A DNA stretch of 64,000 bases from Phanerochaete sordida (GCA_019973155.2 BPQB01000001.1:1426001-1490000), one strand, 5' to 3'; shown: positions 37,201 through 54,577, numbered from the stretch's first letter. The notes: generated from the sequence alone by a model not told the origin. Numbers and translations: made by a program.

Positions 37201-37325
37201 ATCCATGACATTCGGCATCCTTGAGGAGAAAGTGTTTTGATTGTGTCTATCGAGGCATAGTAGAGTGCGGCTACGACGCAAAGCGAAACTACGGAGATGA
37301 GGTATACGGGCAAACGTGAAGTCAT
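34295..37325 (-). CDS. BST1: GPI inositol-deacylase BST1/PGAP1
   Basis: Six exons join in phase to 924 aa: 37325..37095, 37045..36886, 36829..35774, 35724..35593, 35543..34973, 34919..34295. An N-terminal signal anchor ([18 protein letters not shown]) precedes the luminal lipase domain: [33 protein letters not shown], and the GHSMGG nucleophile elbow with catalytic Ser. The C-terminal third holds several hydrophobic segments typical of the multi-pass tail. BST1 removes the acyl chain from inositol of GPI anchors in the ER, needed for export and quality control of GPI proteins. The intron 36830..36885 begins with GC (GCAAGT), not GT. Only this GC-AG splice joins FFAG-type sequence to [12 protein letters not shown] in frame. 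The ATG near 36872 (MSTRI) therefore lies inside the intron and is not the start. Confidence 0.92.
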
Positions 37326-37834
37326 CGACGCATACCCAGCGGAGCGGAAAGCAGGGGGCCTATGGCAGTAAGGTGGGGTTGCCTGAGGTAAGGAAAGAAG
37401 TGTTATCGACGATAAGCCTGCATACAACGACGCTTAAGCACTCTTTGTATTGGGTCAGCGAACGGGGAAGTGGAGGGCGGGGCTGAATTTGCCTGTTATT
37501 TTTTCGACGTCATGCCAAATCCACATCCGCCGCTCCCAGCAGCTTCATCCGCAATTGTCCTCGATATTGCCCTTGTCGACCTCGCTGCACGGCGGACATC
37601 GACCTCCTGCTTTGCACGGCGAGGCTGAGAAATTCTGTCAGCCTCTAGACGCACACACCGCTTTACGGACTCTGCTACTCACCAGGACTTCGCACAAGAC
37701 CGGTTTAGCCCTGGTGGAACATCGTTAAGCAGGCGTACCCTACGCTTGTGGAAGCTCTCATTGGTTCTCGCTACCGTTGCCGACATCCCACATTCTGGCG
37801 GTCACGCATTGTATCCCTTCGACCTACCTTCGCC
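37326..37834. promoter_or_regulatory. Divergent promoter region between BST1 and the MNR2-like transporter
   Basis: 509 bp. The right-hand part (37600-37834) is in an open frame continuous with the transporter CDS from an ATG at 37748. The ATG at 37835 has a better context (cgccATGg), so I treat 37748-37834 as leader, with the longer N-terminus as an alternative. No other coding is supported. Confidence 0.45.
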
Positions 37835-40313
37835 ATGGCCTCACCCCCTGACAACACTTCTGTCCTCTCTGGGAGCCTCTCTATCTCTCCCAAGACTATC
37901 CGAGGCAACTCTGAGCACTCGCATTCACCTGTCCGGACGAGAAATAGTGCAGGCGACGACGACCTCATTCCCCGCGCACGGCTGTCGCCCACGCTGACCA
38001 GGTCATTCAATCCGAATGACCCAGATGTTAGAGAGCGGCAGCGAGCCATGGATGCCGACATGGCAATGCACCTTTCGCGAGCCCGGAGCAACACTGTCGG
38101 GGTGTCGCCTACAGCTATCACCTCCCCACCTATCCAGCGACCCTCTCTTGACCGCGACGATACCGCCATTTGCGCCCTGTCGAGGCAGGAGGAGCAGGAG
38201 CTGACGTTAGCCAAAGGCGTCGCGCACGTTCATGGTGAGCCAGATGAAGCGCCAGACACCTTCCACCACCCAGGTCCAGGGCCAGAGGCGCAGCTCAATC
38301 ACCTCAGTGCCGGCCACGAACCGTCCCTCCTTGTGTCGATTGTCGGACCGGAGCAGGAGCACGATGAACCTGGTGGTCTGCCCATGTACCAGGCGGCTGC
38401 TCCCACAGAGCAGCAACAGTACGACTTCTCTCTTCTCGAGTCTTACGCCCGAGAAGAGAAGACTCGCCTGGGTATTCATTCCCCCACTTCCCCGAGCCCG
38501 CCAGACGGTCCACTGTCTAGCAGCCAGACAACCACCAGCACTGTTCCTCCCCAAGACGGCTCAAATGGCGTCGGTGACTTTACCATGCCGATGCCTGCTC
38601 CCCGAACACGCCAGCGTAAGCTCAGCCAGAGCGCCCCTGGTCCTCGCCGAGCAAAGATGGCACTTTTCGAGCATAACTCGGGTGGACCACCTCCTGCCCT
38701 GAGCTATCGCCCCTCGCTCAGCGGCGGCGGTCAGGTGCTCAGTGCCGTCCCCTCCTACGACAACCTCCCTTCCACTAGTGCCCCCGACTTCGCCAGGCAG
38801 CCTACCGGCACCTCGGGCCATGACAGACCATACCGCTTCTCATTCTATTCGAATGCCCTATCCGCGACGATTCACGCAAAGAGCTTGAGCGAGCTTCCTG
38901 CAGAGGGGCAGACATTTGAGGACCTGTTCACTGGCCTCAATGACTCAGGAGATCGTCCGGACGGCGTGAATATTTCGCGACCGGGTACGAGCATGGGCTT
39001 CAATGGGAACGGGAATGGGAACGGAGCGCAAGGCAGAGCCACTGGTGTAATGTCGCCAAATCCTTCTCTACACCCAGGCCTCTCGGGGTTATCGAAGATG
39101 GTGGGCGCCGAACTACGCAGTCGTACGAATACCATGAATGGTCCAGGAATGGCGACCGTGGATGGGAACACCTGGTGGTTGGACGTACAGTCTCCCACAG
39201 ATGATGAAATGCAGCTCCTGAGCAAGGTGTGTCCCTGAATGCTAGCCTCCTGCACCCGCGTACTAAGCGTGTCGACAGGTCTTCAATATCCATCCGTTGA
39301 CAACTGAGGATATTCAGATGGAGGAAACTCGCGAGAAGATCGAACTTTTCCGAAATTACTATTTCGTATGTTTCCGCAGCTTCGAGCAGGACAACCTCAG
39401 CCCCACGTACCTCGAACCTCTGAACATGTATATCATCGTTTTCAGGGAGGGTATACTTTCTGTATGTGATCATGAGCCGTCTCTGCTGGTCTCGCGCTAA
39501 CCATGCTTCGCAGTTCCACTTCCGCCCGACTCCTCACCCTCAGAACGTCCGCCGGCGGATCAAGCAGCTGAAGGACTACATCAGCGTGACATCGGATTGG
39601 ATTTCCTACGCCCTCATTGATGACATCACCGACGCCTTCGGTCCACTTATCCAGGGCATTGAATACGAGGTCGACAGTATCGACGAACTTGTGCTTATTC
39701 TGAAGGAGGCGGAGCAGAGTGACATGTTGAGGAGGATAGGAACGTGTCGCAAGAAGGTCATGGGTCTCCTTCGACTGATGGGCAACAAGGCGGATGTCGT
39801 GAAGGGGCTCGCGAAGCGGTGCAACGAAAACTGGCGCGTCGCGCCGACGTCAGATATCGTGAGTGCCCCGCACGTCTCGGATATTGCTGGCGCGCTGACA
39901 GTAGCGGAACAGGGCCTGTATCTGTCGGACATCCAGGACCACTTGATCACGATGACTCAAAATCTGAACCACTACGAAAAGATTCTATCACGGTCGCACA
40001 GCAACTACCTTGCGCAAATCTCCATCGAGATGACGGACGCGAACAACCAGATCAACGACGTGCTCTCGAAACTGACCGCGCTCGGTACGGTGCTCATTCC
40101 GATGAACTTGGTGACCGGTCTCTGGGGTATGAACGTGCATGTCCCTGGTCAGGACATTACTGAGGTATGTTTGTTCTGTGGGCTTTTTGACTGTTCGAGA
40201 GTTGACGCAATCCCCTGTAGGGATACGCCTGGTTCGGCTCTATCATTGGTGTGCTCGCAGCGTTCGCGTTGATTGCAGGGTGGTCCACATACAAACTCAT
40301 GGTTGGACGGTGA
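37835..40313 (+). CDS. CorA-type magnesium transporter, MNR2/ALR subfamily
   Basis: Four exons join to 772 aa: 37835..39226, 39279..39461, 39514..40164, 40221..40313. The first ~440 residues are disordered and Ser/Pro/Thr-rich, with a short Gly-Asn run (GNGNGNG). The CorA core begins at TWWLDVQSPTDDEMQLLSKVFNIHPLTTEDI. It continues through ENIQ-like REKIELFRNYYFVCFR and the long helix region (RRRIKQLKDYISV, VDSIDELVLILKE). It ends with two membrane helices and the GMN signature (PMNLVTGLWGMNVHVPGQD), then WFGSIIGVLAAFALIAG. GMN at the periplasm-side loop is the Mg selectivity motif. Yeast Alr1/2 act at the plasma membrane and Mnr2 at the vacuole. The long N-terminal extension is shared by both, so I cannot choose. 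An alternative start at 37748 adds 29 residues. Confidence 0.93.
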
Positions 40314-40761
40314 TCCGCGCAGTCATCATATACATTTCTTCTCATCTCTCGGACGGTGGTAGCAAGTAGACAAGTGAACCAGTATCTTAGGCAGGCGTGC
40401 GCGCAATATTGCACAGTCATTTATTCCGTATTTTATACTCCACTATTCCCCATGGTCGTTCAAACACGGAGGGCAGCGTCCATAGAAGCGATATATTGCA
40501 GGAGTCTTATACGATACACCAGAGCACCAGAGATAGCAAGGAGCGACAAGAAGAGCAGGGATTGATACACAAATAAAGGGAAACACCGTACACGAGCATG
40601 CCTGAGTATGAGAGGAGCAGAGGGGAAGAACAAAAAAGTATGGCCATCGGCGACTGTTCGTGTCGACGAACTCATGGACCGCGCCTGTCCGTCGGTGACT
40701 GCGGCGGAGGGCCGACAACGTATCGGTCGAATGCATTGCGACCCATCTGCAATCACCGCGG
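40314..40761. other. Intergenic between convergent MNR2-like and KDM5 genes
   Basis: 448 bp between two stop codons, presumably both 3' UTRs and terminators. AT-rich islands around 40400-40440 and 40560-40600 fit polyadenylation regions. No gene is supported. Confidence 0.4.
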
Positions 40762-47175
<6,414 letters not shown>

Positions 47176-48675
47176 GTGTGGAATGAAGCAGAGAACAGGC
47201 AGGAGAGAACACCGGGACCTGCAACGCCCTTCGTTTGTGCTGGTTGGGCCTCCGCACCAGGACGTGTGAAATTCACCACCGCCGCGGCCCTTCAAAACAG
47301 GCGCCCGCGCTAGTCCCATCTCGCCGAGTCTCAATTCCCTGATGTTCGACGCCCTCCGTCGTCGCCAGCGCGAGCGACTGCCTCGGCGACGGCGACGAGC
47401 CTCGCGCTCACCTCCGCCACCCGACCGCCGCCTCCCCTCCTCTGCGCCCTCGTCTCGCCGCCGCTGCCACGCACGAGCCAGCACGCGCCGGGCCAGGGCT
47501 CGTGCGAACATGGGAACTTGCCGGCCTCTGTAAAGATCTCCATCAGCGATCAGCCCACTCCCAGGCGACAGAAATCCGGGCCTGTTCTTGCCCTTCTCGT
47601 GGGCCACACCCCGCCGTTTTGGCCTTGTTTTGCCCCGCAAACACACCGAAACAATCGCTGCAATCGGCCACGCCAGCGATCTGCTCCCGCTCCGCCCCGC
47701 CAAAGCGCCCTGCACACCCAGGGCCCGCAGCGCACCCTGCTCGCGGAACCTGCAGCCTGCCCCCCAGCCGCGTGCCTCTTACGACACCCCTCCCGCGCAC
47801 CAGAATTCAGACTCCCAGGACAAATTCACCCCGCGCCGGCACGCACCACAGACCCTGCACGCCGCAGCCCTCCCACGCCAATTTCATGGGCTCCTAGCAG
47901 GCAGGGACGATCACATAATCGATGACTCCTGTTGTTCCAGCGGGCTCTTTCTCCATTCGTGCAGCGTTCCAGCGCGCGCGGCCCCGGTCTGATTTCTCTC
48001 CGCTCACGTCTCGGTGGCAACATGGCGCCGCCACGTCGTGAGCCATGTACGCCACAAAGTCGAGTTATGTCTCGTCCGCGAGTCCAGGCCCGTCTTCCAT
48101 GGTTCCTTGGCACATCCCGCGTCAGCGGCTACACGTTCTCAGCTTCTCGATGGGTTTCGACGGTGAATTGAATCTGCGTGGCTACAGCGCATTCTCGTCC
48201 AGGACGGCGATGCAGTTCTCCGAGACCTCTCCTTCTGCCTTCTGTTCGTATGGCCGCTTCTCCGGTCGTACGGTGGAGACAACCTTGCCGACGGCGAGCG
48301 TGAGTAATCGCATATTTGGCCTCTGGTGGTCGCTTTGACATTCTCGTTAGCCGGCGAGAGCAGACCGCACTGCGGCGTACACCTCGCCAGGAGCCATGCA
48401 GACGCGTACGGGCTCTGTCGCATCCTGCTGCATAGCGACTGGCGGATGGGGACATCTCGGCTGCAGAACTCAGAATACCTCCTTGACTTGAAGCAGCCTC
48501 TTTGTCCCATCTCAATACATACCAACTCCGGCCTATCGTAATATCAGGACTGGGAGAAGCACGGGTCAATTGAACCCTGTAGCACGCCGGACTGTAGCGT
48601 TGCGAGAGTGCTCTAGCTCTGCACTGCTGTAGAATCCAGAAGCGATATAATCTGTCAACCCGGACGTTGAGTTAG
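47176..48675. other. Gene-poor 1.5 kb: KDM5 upstream region
   Basis: This is very GC-rich near 47200-47900 (CCGCC-type runs) and falls to average GC by 48000. Open frames such as 47502-47897 (+) or 48129-48569 (-) are composition artefacts with no motif, start context or splice structure. A long 5' leader of the KDM5 mRNA is the likeliest content of the left part. Confidence 0.4.
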
Positions 48676-48760
48676 GTCCCCGTAGTTTAATGGTTATGAC
48701 GTCAGACTTCTACGTTATTACGTGATCTGAAGGCTGTGGGTTCGAGTCCCACCGGGGATG
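48676..48760 (+). tRNA. tRNA-Arg(UCU) with a 12-nt intron
   Basis: The cloverleaf can be drawn by eye. The acceptor is GTCCCCG with CGGGGAT (closing G-U pair) and discriminator G at 48760. The D arm is GTTTAATGGTTATGAC. The anticodon stem TCAGA/TCTGA has loop C-T-TCT-A-(intron)-A. The variable loop has 5 nt, and the T arm is GTGGG-TTCGAGT-CCCAC. The anticodon is TCT, reading AGA. The 12-nt insert lies between positions 37 and 38, the canonical place for eukaryotic tRNA introns. The B box GGTTCGAGTCC is at 48739-48749. Confidence 0.9.
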
Positions 48761-48771
48761 TTTTGCTTTTT
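48761..48771 (+). terminator. RNA polymerase III terminator of the tRNA-Arg gene
   Basis: A T4 run directly after the tRNA 3' end is followed two bases later by a T5 run, as expected for Pol III termination. Confidence 0.8.
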
Positions 48772-49255
48772 GCACTTTCCAGCCACCTTTGTCCAATGCA
48801 TGGCGGGCGTCCAGACTCCAGGGCCCTCACTGCGTCTCAGGCGGGGGCACGTTGCAATGGCGCGCTCGCAGCGACTATAGCGAGTTTTTTCTGTCGAAAG
48901 TACGACTTAGAGGACGCATTGGATTCTACATGACGGGGTTGGCACCTTGTTGGCACCTTGCAGAGTGCAAATACGTATACGTCCACCAAACGCGTTCGCT
49001 GTCTCGGCGAGTACTTCACGAAGCCTTGAGACCGGGAGTCCCTCAAGACGTATATGACAAGCGGTACACTCATCAAAGGCCACACCTTGCACATTAATAT
49101 TCACCGTCGAGCAATACTTCGGAGCACTACGATGGGCTCGTACAATTCGGTGTATACCTTCCGGGCAAAGCTCATTACTAGAAGCACATGCACACATTAC
49201 ATCAGCATCTGGTATCGTTCCATATCATGCAGATCGTGAAAGAAGGTGCTGAGCC
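48772..49255. other. Intergenic between tRNA-Arg and the four-TM protein gene
   Basis: 484 bp without recognised coding or RNA genes. A direct repeat (ttggcaccttg twice in tandem, 48939-48960) is visible. The right end probably holds the 3' UTR of the minus-strand gene. Confidence 0.35.
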
Positions 49256-50228
49256 TCAGCAAAAAGACAGCGTCGCGAAGAGCGCGAGGAGACACGTCCC
49301 AAGGCACGCGCTGGCGAACGCGCCGATGCTGACGGGGAGCGCGGTCCACGCGAACGTGAGGATGCCGAGGAGCGCGAGCACGAAGCCGACGACGGCCATC
49401 GTGACCGCGAGCGTGTGGCAGCTCGAGAGGAGGCGCACGGGCGGCTCGACGGTGCCGTCGGTGGGGCCGCGCGCGCGGAAGCAGAAGAAGGGGCGGACCT
49501 GGTGCACGGACACGCGCCCCTCAAGCGCCGCGAACGTGCTCGAGAGGCCCTGGAACATCTGCAGGAACTCCGTCTGCGCCGTCTCGGCCGTCTGGATCAG
49601 CGGCGTGCTGAACATGGTGTGGTGCTCCGAGCTGCCGTGCGCCTGTGAGGACAGCGTCGGCGGCGCGGACTCGAGGCGGCTGACGGTCGGCTTCTCAGCG
49701 AGCGTTGCAGGAGTGCTCGGCATAGGTGCCCTTGAAGAGGGCACGCTGGCATCGACAAGTTTGAAGCGGATGAGGACGAAGGAGCCGACGAAGGCGGTGA
49801 TGGCTATATGCGGGCTATAAGGTCGCGAACGGCCATCACGACGGAGATAGTGCACATACCCGAGCATACGTGGAAGATCAGTGCGCCGGCTAGACTTGCA
49901 TTCATCACTTGAACGGTGTTTGACCAGTCCTTCGTATCGAGAGAGCCGATATGTGTCAAGCTGATCGTAAACGAGAGCAGGGTTCCGTCGATGCTCGCGA
50001 AGAAAGTCGTCTGTACAGAAAAGTAGACATGCCTGTCAGCAACGTCGCGCAGTAGCAGACTATATGCGCACTCACAATGACGCTGACAAGCTGCAGCCTG
50101 TCCAGCCAGAGCTGCACGACGTTCATGATGGCCTTGCGTGCTGCATCCTCCTCGTCCCCAGCAGCTGCAGATATAGCAGCGGAGGCGTGGAGCTTCCTCC
50201 GGAGTTTGTCACGCCTGGCGCTGCCCAT
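49256..50228 (-). CDS. Predicted four-TM membrane protein, family not recognised
   Basis: Three exons join in phase to 283 aa: 50228..50076, 50010..49860, 49803..49256. I do not recognise the family. The N-terminus is short and basic (MGSARRDKLRRKLH). Four hydrophobic segments follow: around 50-75 (LVSVITTFFASIDGTLLSF), around 92-120 (LAGALIFHVCSAITAFVGSF), around 228-250 (VTMAVVGFVLALLGILTF), and a C-terminal SIGAFASACLGTCLLALFA. Between TM2 and TM3 lies a ~100-residue Ser/Thr/Pro-rich loop. The two introns have good junctions (GTGAGT, GTATGT donors), and their removal joins hydrophobic segments in frame, which supports a real gene. The topology resembles small fungal-restricted integral membrane proteins common in polypores. 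No function can be assigned, and the start could be 24 nt upstream. Confidence 0.65.
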
Positions 50229-51056
50229 CGGTAGTGTGCCTGCGCGCAACACTCGTCAGCGCGCCGTGAAGAAGCGCAGAAGCTCGGCGGACCCACTCAC
50301 TCATATTCGGCGACGCTGCGCTACGGGGACGGTGCCGAGGGCGGGAATGGAGGGTGGGAGGGTCAGCCGCATGTTCTCGACGTCTCTCCGGCCTTATGAA
50401 CCGTAACTGAGGAGCCCTGGAGGCCAACTATGGAAACCTTAAGATGCCCGCCCAACGTAGAGTTAACTTCGCGAGAACTTGCTGATGGTGGAACGCCGTG
50501 GGGCTACCTGGCTTGGCATCGCGCGAGATGAACCCTGCATGCAATTCTCACCGACGACAGCCAGCGGCGAGTCAAAACGATGTGCGGAAGAGATAGCAGC
50601 TGAGAGGACGACTCACGAAGAGGAGCACAAGGAGGAGAACCAAGGCCAAGGTGTGAACATTGTGAACAACGGGCCCGGAAGCGGAGCGCTGTGGGTCAAA
50701 CGTGTGCCGTCGTCCGAGGAGCTCGCGCATCGCACCTGCCGCCACGCACAGCATACCAACGAAATTCCAGATTTGTGTGATGTTTATTTGTTCACAATTC
50801 CTCTTGTACGACACAGCCAGCCTGCCCCAGACTATTAAGTATCAAAATAAGAAAACTCAACAGAAAACGGCATGCACGACAAGGAGGAATATCGGCCTGA
50901 AGAAATATGCGGTCGTTACGGATGCGATATGGTACGAGATGCGAGGGGATGCAGATGATTACTGGCAGACAATGAGACAAACGAAAGCGACAACCGACAC
51001 AGTCCTCCGGTTCGCGCCGAACCGCTCAGACCAGACAAGCGGAGACAAAGAAGCTC
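50229..51056. other. Intergenic: upstream of the four-TM gene and 3' side of 14-3-3
   Basis: 828 bp. The left part (50229-50450) may include a first exon or 5' leader of the four-TM gene: a GTGAGT...GCGCAG intron-like stretch is visible at about 50303-50242, but no start codon gives an open path through it. The AT-rich segment 50760-50900 fits the 3' UTR of the 14-3-3 gene. Confidence 0.35.
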
Positions 51057-51993
51057 TTAGGCCTCGTTGTCGGCCTCGTCCGAAGGCTTCTCATCAGCAG
51101 GCTTGTCTGTGGATCGACGTAAGTTGCCACGCCTAGGACGTCATAGAAAAGACACCCACCAGAGTCCTGCATGTCCGAGGTCCAGAGGGTGAGGTTGTCA
51201 CGGAGGAGCTGCATGATGAGGGTCGAGTCCTTGTAGCTCTCCTCCGATAGTGTGTCAAGCTCAGCAATAGCGTCGTCGAACGCCTGCTTCGCCAGGTGGC
51301 ATGCACGGTCGGGGCTGTTGAGGATCTCGTAGTAAAATACGGAGAAGTTAAGCGCAAGGCCGAGGCGGATGGGGTGCGTTGGCGGGAGCTCGGTGACAGC
51401 GACGTCAGAAGCAGCCTTGTACGCCTCGAGCGACTTGTCCGCGCTCTCCTTGCGCTTGTCGCCGGTCGCGAACTCGGCAAGGTAGCGGTGGTAGTCACCC
51501 ATCCTACGAACGGTGGCCATCAGTCCATCAATTCACAATCAGAAACTCGGAAAACTTACATCTTGTGGTAGAAGACCTTCGACTCGCCGGAGGCCGCAGA
51601 GGGAATCAAGTGCTTCTCGAGGACGTCGAGGATGTCCTCGCAGATCTTCGCGAGCTCGCTCTCGATCTTCTCCCGGTAGCCCTTGATCATCGCGACCTGG
51701 GCCTCGTTGCCCTTCGACTCCTCCTTCTGCTCGATGGAGGAGACGATCCGCCACGACGCGCGGCGCGCACCGATGACGTTCTTGTACGCGACGGACAGGA
51801 GGTTGCGCTCCTCGACGGTAAGCTCCTGGTCGGACGAAGCGACGCGCTTCATGTTCTCGACCATCTCTGATGACGTGGAATCGTCGTTAGGCTAAATTTG
51901 GGCCACGAGAACTAAACAACGCGCACCCTCGTACCGCTCGGCCTGCTCAGCGAGCTTGGCGAGGTAGACGGAGTCTTCACGCGACTGGGACAT
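51057..51993 (-). CDS. 14-3-3 phosphoprotein-binding adaptor
   Basis: Four exons join to 255 aa: 51993..51927, 51866..51560, 51503..51160, 51106..51057. All nine helices of the family are recognisable: [65 protein letters not shown], and the second signature region [24 protein letters not shown]. The phosphopeptide groove Lys/Arg/Tyr residues (K in KNVIGARR, R in RASWR, the R-Y pair of YHRYLAEF) are present. The C-terminus is a short acidic tail ([16 protein letters not shown]). 14-3-3 dimers bind phospho-Ser/Thr clients in signalling, cell cycle and metabolism. The likely start M-S-Q-S-R-E-D-S is the only ATG before the first helix. Fungi carry one or two such genes; only one is here. Confidence 0.97.
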
Positions 51994-53755
51994 CTATGGA
52001 GCACACACGGACGTCAGCGGCGCGTTGTCGGAAAGAAGACACGCGTCGACGAACCTTAGTGTGGTTGGACGAGGAGAGTGGATAGAGAGAACTACAGAAG
52101 GGCGGTGAGCTCGATGTTGAGGACGGCGACGACGGTGACGCGTGTACGCACGGGCAGGGGTTGTGGGGGAGGTGAGCTGATGGTGGTTGTTGAAGAAAAG
52201 GTTGGATTGGGTGAATAAATGAGGAAACTAAATCTTGAGCTGGGCAGAGGGTTATCGCGTGGGCAGAGGGCTGGTCACGTGCTTGCATTCCCACGCCAGC
52301 GGTATCCGCTTCTTTGTCGCCACGGTAGCGCCCGTTGCCACTGACCCGGCGGCAGTCTCCGCTTGTCTCGAGCCGGGGCCGCCTCCATCCCTCGCCGTCA
52401 TCGTCGCCAACAACAAAGCCCTCGTTGCTTTTGTTGCTTTGGCAGTAACATACAAGGCACCAGCTCCACGGTCCGAGGCCGCGAATAATAAAACCGCCAT
52501 TCGGTGGCCTGTTCAACCGCTTCCGGCCACACCGATGCCAGCCTCGGCATCTCATCACAGCTTCCTACGCCTTGATGAGCGCACTAGGACGAGATAAGCC
52601 TCCGACACATAGCTCGGGTCAGGTAGGAGTCGTAGACAGGAAAATGGACTGTTCCGACAGCTCATCGAGGCTCCTTTCACCGCCTAACGCTCCCTCCAGT
52701 GTCAGAAGAGCCAAGGCGACGTTTCATGGAATGTTCCCGGACGACGTCTTTTCACGTCAATGTGGGACGTTCGCAGGAGCAGATGGAGATCACACATTGT
52801 CATTCTGCTTGCCCTCCGCCCAGGTGGACCACACAAGGAGAGATTTCCCAATCCGCCGCGTCGCCTTGTGCCGAATCAGCTCGCTTCCACGGAAGAGATT
52901 TGGTCGCGACGATGCCTGCTAGCGCTGCCCTATCAGGACCACTTGGAATTCCTACCATACAATTGCTCGGCGTACAGCCACCACGACGACCTCTTCCGCA
53001 ATCAGACTGCTGTGCCCCGTGATGCACTATCCAGATATCGGGACTTGATACCACCGTCGCCGCGCTCGCCGCACTAGGAGAGATGTTTCTCACTGAAGAT
53101 CAACAGCTTTCAAGGTGAATACTCGCTGCCCTGGCTCGGGCTGTAAATCGTTTGCTCTCACCAGTAAGCAGCATGTCACATGTCGTCAATTTACCGTGGT
53201 CGTTCGCGCCCAGCGCTGCACTTTGTTGTCCGGCCCACCGGGTCCTATCAGTACATCTTGTGGTGAGCGAGTATGGGACTTCACACTCAAATCTCAACTT
53301 TCGGAAGTGGGATGATTTCTATAATATTAAAATGGGTTGCTTGACGATGAGGAGAAGTTGTGTACCACACACGAAATCACGCTCGTGTGCAGTGGTACGG
53401 GCACACAGTGAACCAGATAATATCTCCGCGCAGTGCCTGGATTTTCCTGATACTGCAGATTGCAGCTAGACCGACAGAGGCTATGCGCAAAGGCGGACCG
53501 GCATTTCTGTCAGCAGCGGTCCGCAGAGGCATGAGCCGTTGCGGGACCTCCACGGTGCGCGGTCTCCGGGGTCGCATTGGCGTCGGGACGAGGCGTCTAT
53601 CATCGCCGCCATCAGCGGGCACTCTGAAAGTCTCGATCAAAATAGCGAACTGGGCAGCGAACGTCCAACCTCGTCCCAACGTACACGACCGCAGCTACCT
53701 CCGCACGCCCTCTCCGTTCAGCTCCTGCCCCTTCGACCGCACAAGTGTTCCTATC
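51994..53755. other. Gene-poor 1.76 kb between 14-3-3 and a small basic protein gene
   Basis: The left 250 bp are presumably the 14-3-3 promoter and leader, with pyrimidine-rich tracts on the minus strand. The rest has short frames on both strands without family motifs. The frame of the next gene is open from 53360, with Arg-rich, presequence-like sequence after an ATG at about 53482, so a longer N-terminus for that gene is possible. No transposon or RNA gene was recognised. Confidence 0.4.
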
Positions 53756-54434
53756 ATGAGTTATGTCGCACTCTGCACGGCGCAGGCCCGGAATATGGTC
53801 CGCCAAGTCTTCCGACACCGACAAGACACGATAGGGCTCCGCTCCCACGAAATCTGGGACACTGCACTGCAGCTGCATCCTACGGATGGAGAATCTGAGG
53901 AGATATACGGGACCGAGTCTGTGGTGAAGAAGCCCAGAAAGAACTGGCAGCTCCCACCACAACCGACGAACCATCCCCTCCGTTCGATGAAGTGCGTACC
54001 GCCGCCTCCCCAGCTTCGCTCGGCACTCACAGCCATATAGATACCTGAAAAAGATTGTGCTCGAACACATGGCCGAGCACGGTGAGATAGAGAAGGTCTC
54101 AGTGCGGGTCAAGAAGGAGCGCAACGAAGACGGCGAGCGCGAACAAATCGTGACCAGCAAGAGGACCGGTGTCGAAGCTGTTCCGCCAGAAAAGCAACGT
54201 CCTCGGGAGGACCTCAAGCCCTCCCTGTGGATTTGGCGGTATACGGGCAGCGAGGAGCAGCTGAATTTGGAGGAATCAGCGGCTCCAAACGCTCCGTCCC
54301 AGGCGAACCTGAAGGAACTCTTCGACGGCAGCGTCGAACCCGACTTCGGTTCCAAGATCAAATTTATTGACGTGCCCGATTTCTCAAAGGTCAACTACGC
54401 GAAGAAGGGCATGAAGACCAAACATATATTCTAA
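53756..54434 (+). CDS. Small basic protein, family not recognised (possible mitochondrial protein)
   Basis: Two exons join to 209 aa: 53756..53991 and 54041..54434. The intron has a GTGCGT donor and ATATAG acceptor, and its removal gives the continuous NHPLRSMKYLKKIVLEHM. I do not recognise the family with confidence. The protein starts with an amphipathic segment (SYVALCTAQARNMVRQVFRHR). A GLRSHEIWDTALQ block and a Pro-rich basic linker follow (KPRKNWQLPPQPTNHPLR), then a helix (YLKKIVLEHMAEHGEIEKV). A conserved-looking end, FIDVPDFSKVNYAKKGMK, closes it. The pattern of a basic N-terminus and lysine/arginine-rich helices would suit a mitochondrial ribosome or assembly protein, but this is inference. 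The ATG chosen has A at -3; upstream in-frame ATGs exist (about 53482, 53530). Confidence 0.6.
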
Positions 54435-54577
54435 CTTGGCCCCCCGAAGCGTTCTCGCGTCTTGGGAGGGGGCTATGTACGCTATGGTGGTGGGCTTCGA
54501 ATACATTTATACCACGGGACAACGCACAGATACGTCTCATATTGCACAATAGATTTATAATACTCTTAAGGTCCGCT

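Noticed and set aside
47502..47897. 131-codon plus-strand frame upstream of KDM5
   Set aside because: Pro/Arg/Ala-rich sequence in a very GC-rich promoter/leader; three overlapping frames are all open, which marks composition rather than coding.
52572..53077. Overlapping plus-strand frames of about 105-116 codons
   Set aside because: All three frames are partly open, none has a family motif, and no intron set gives a longer protein.
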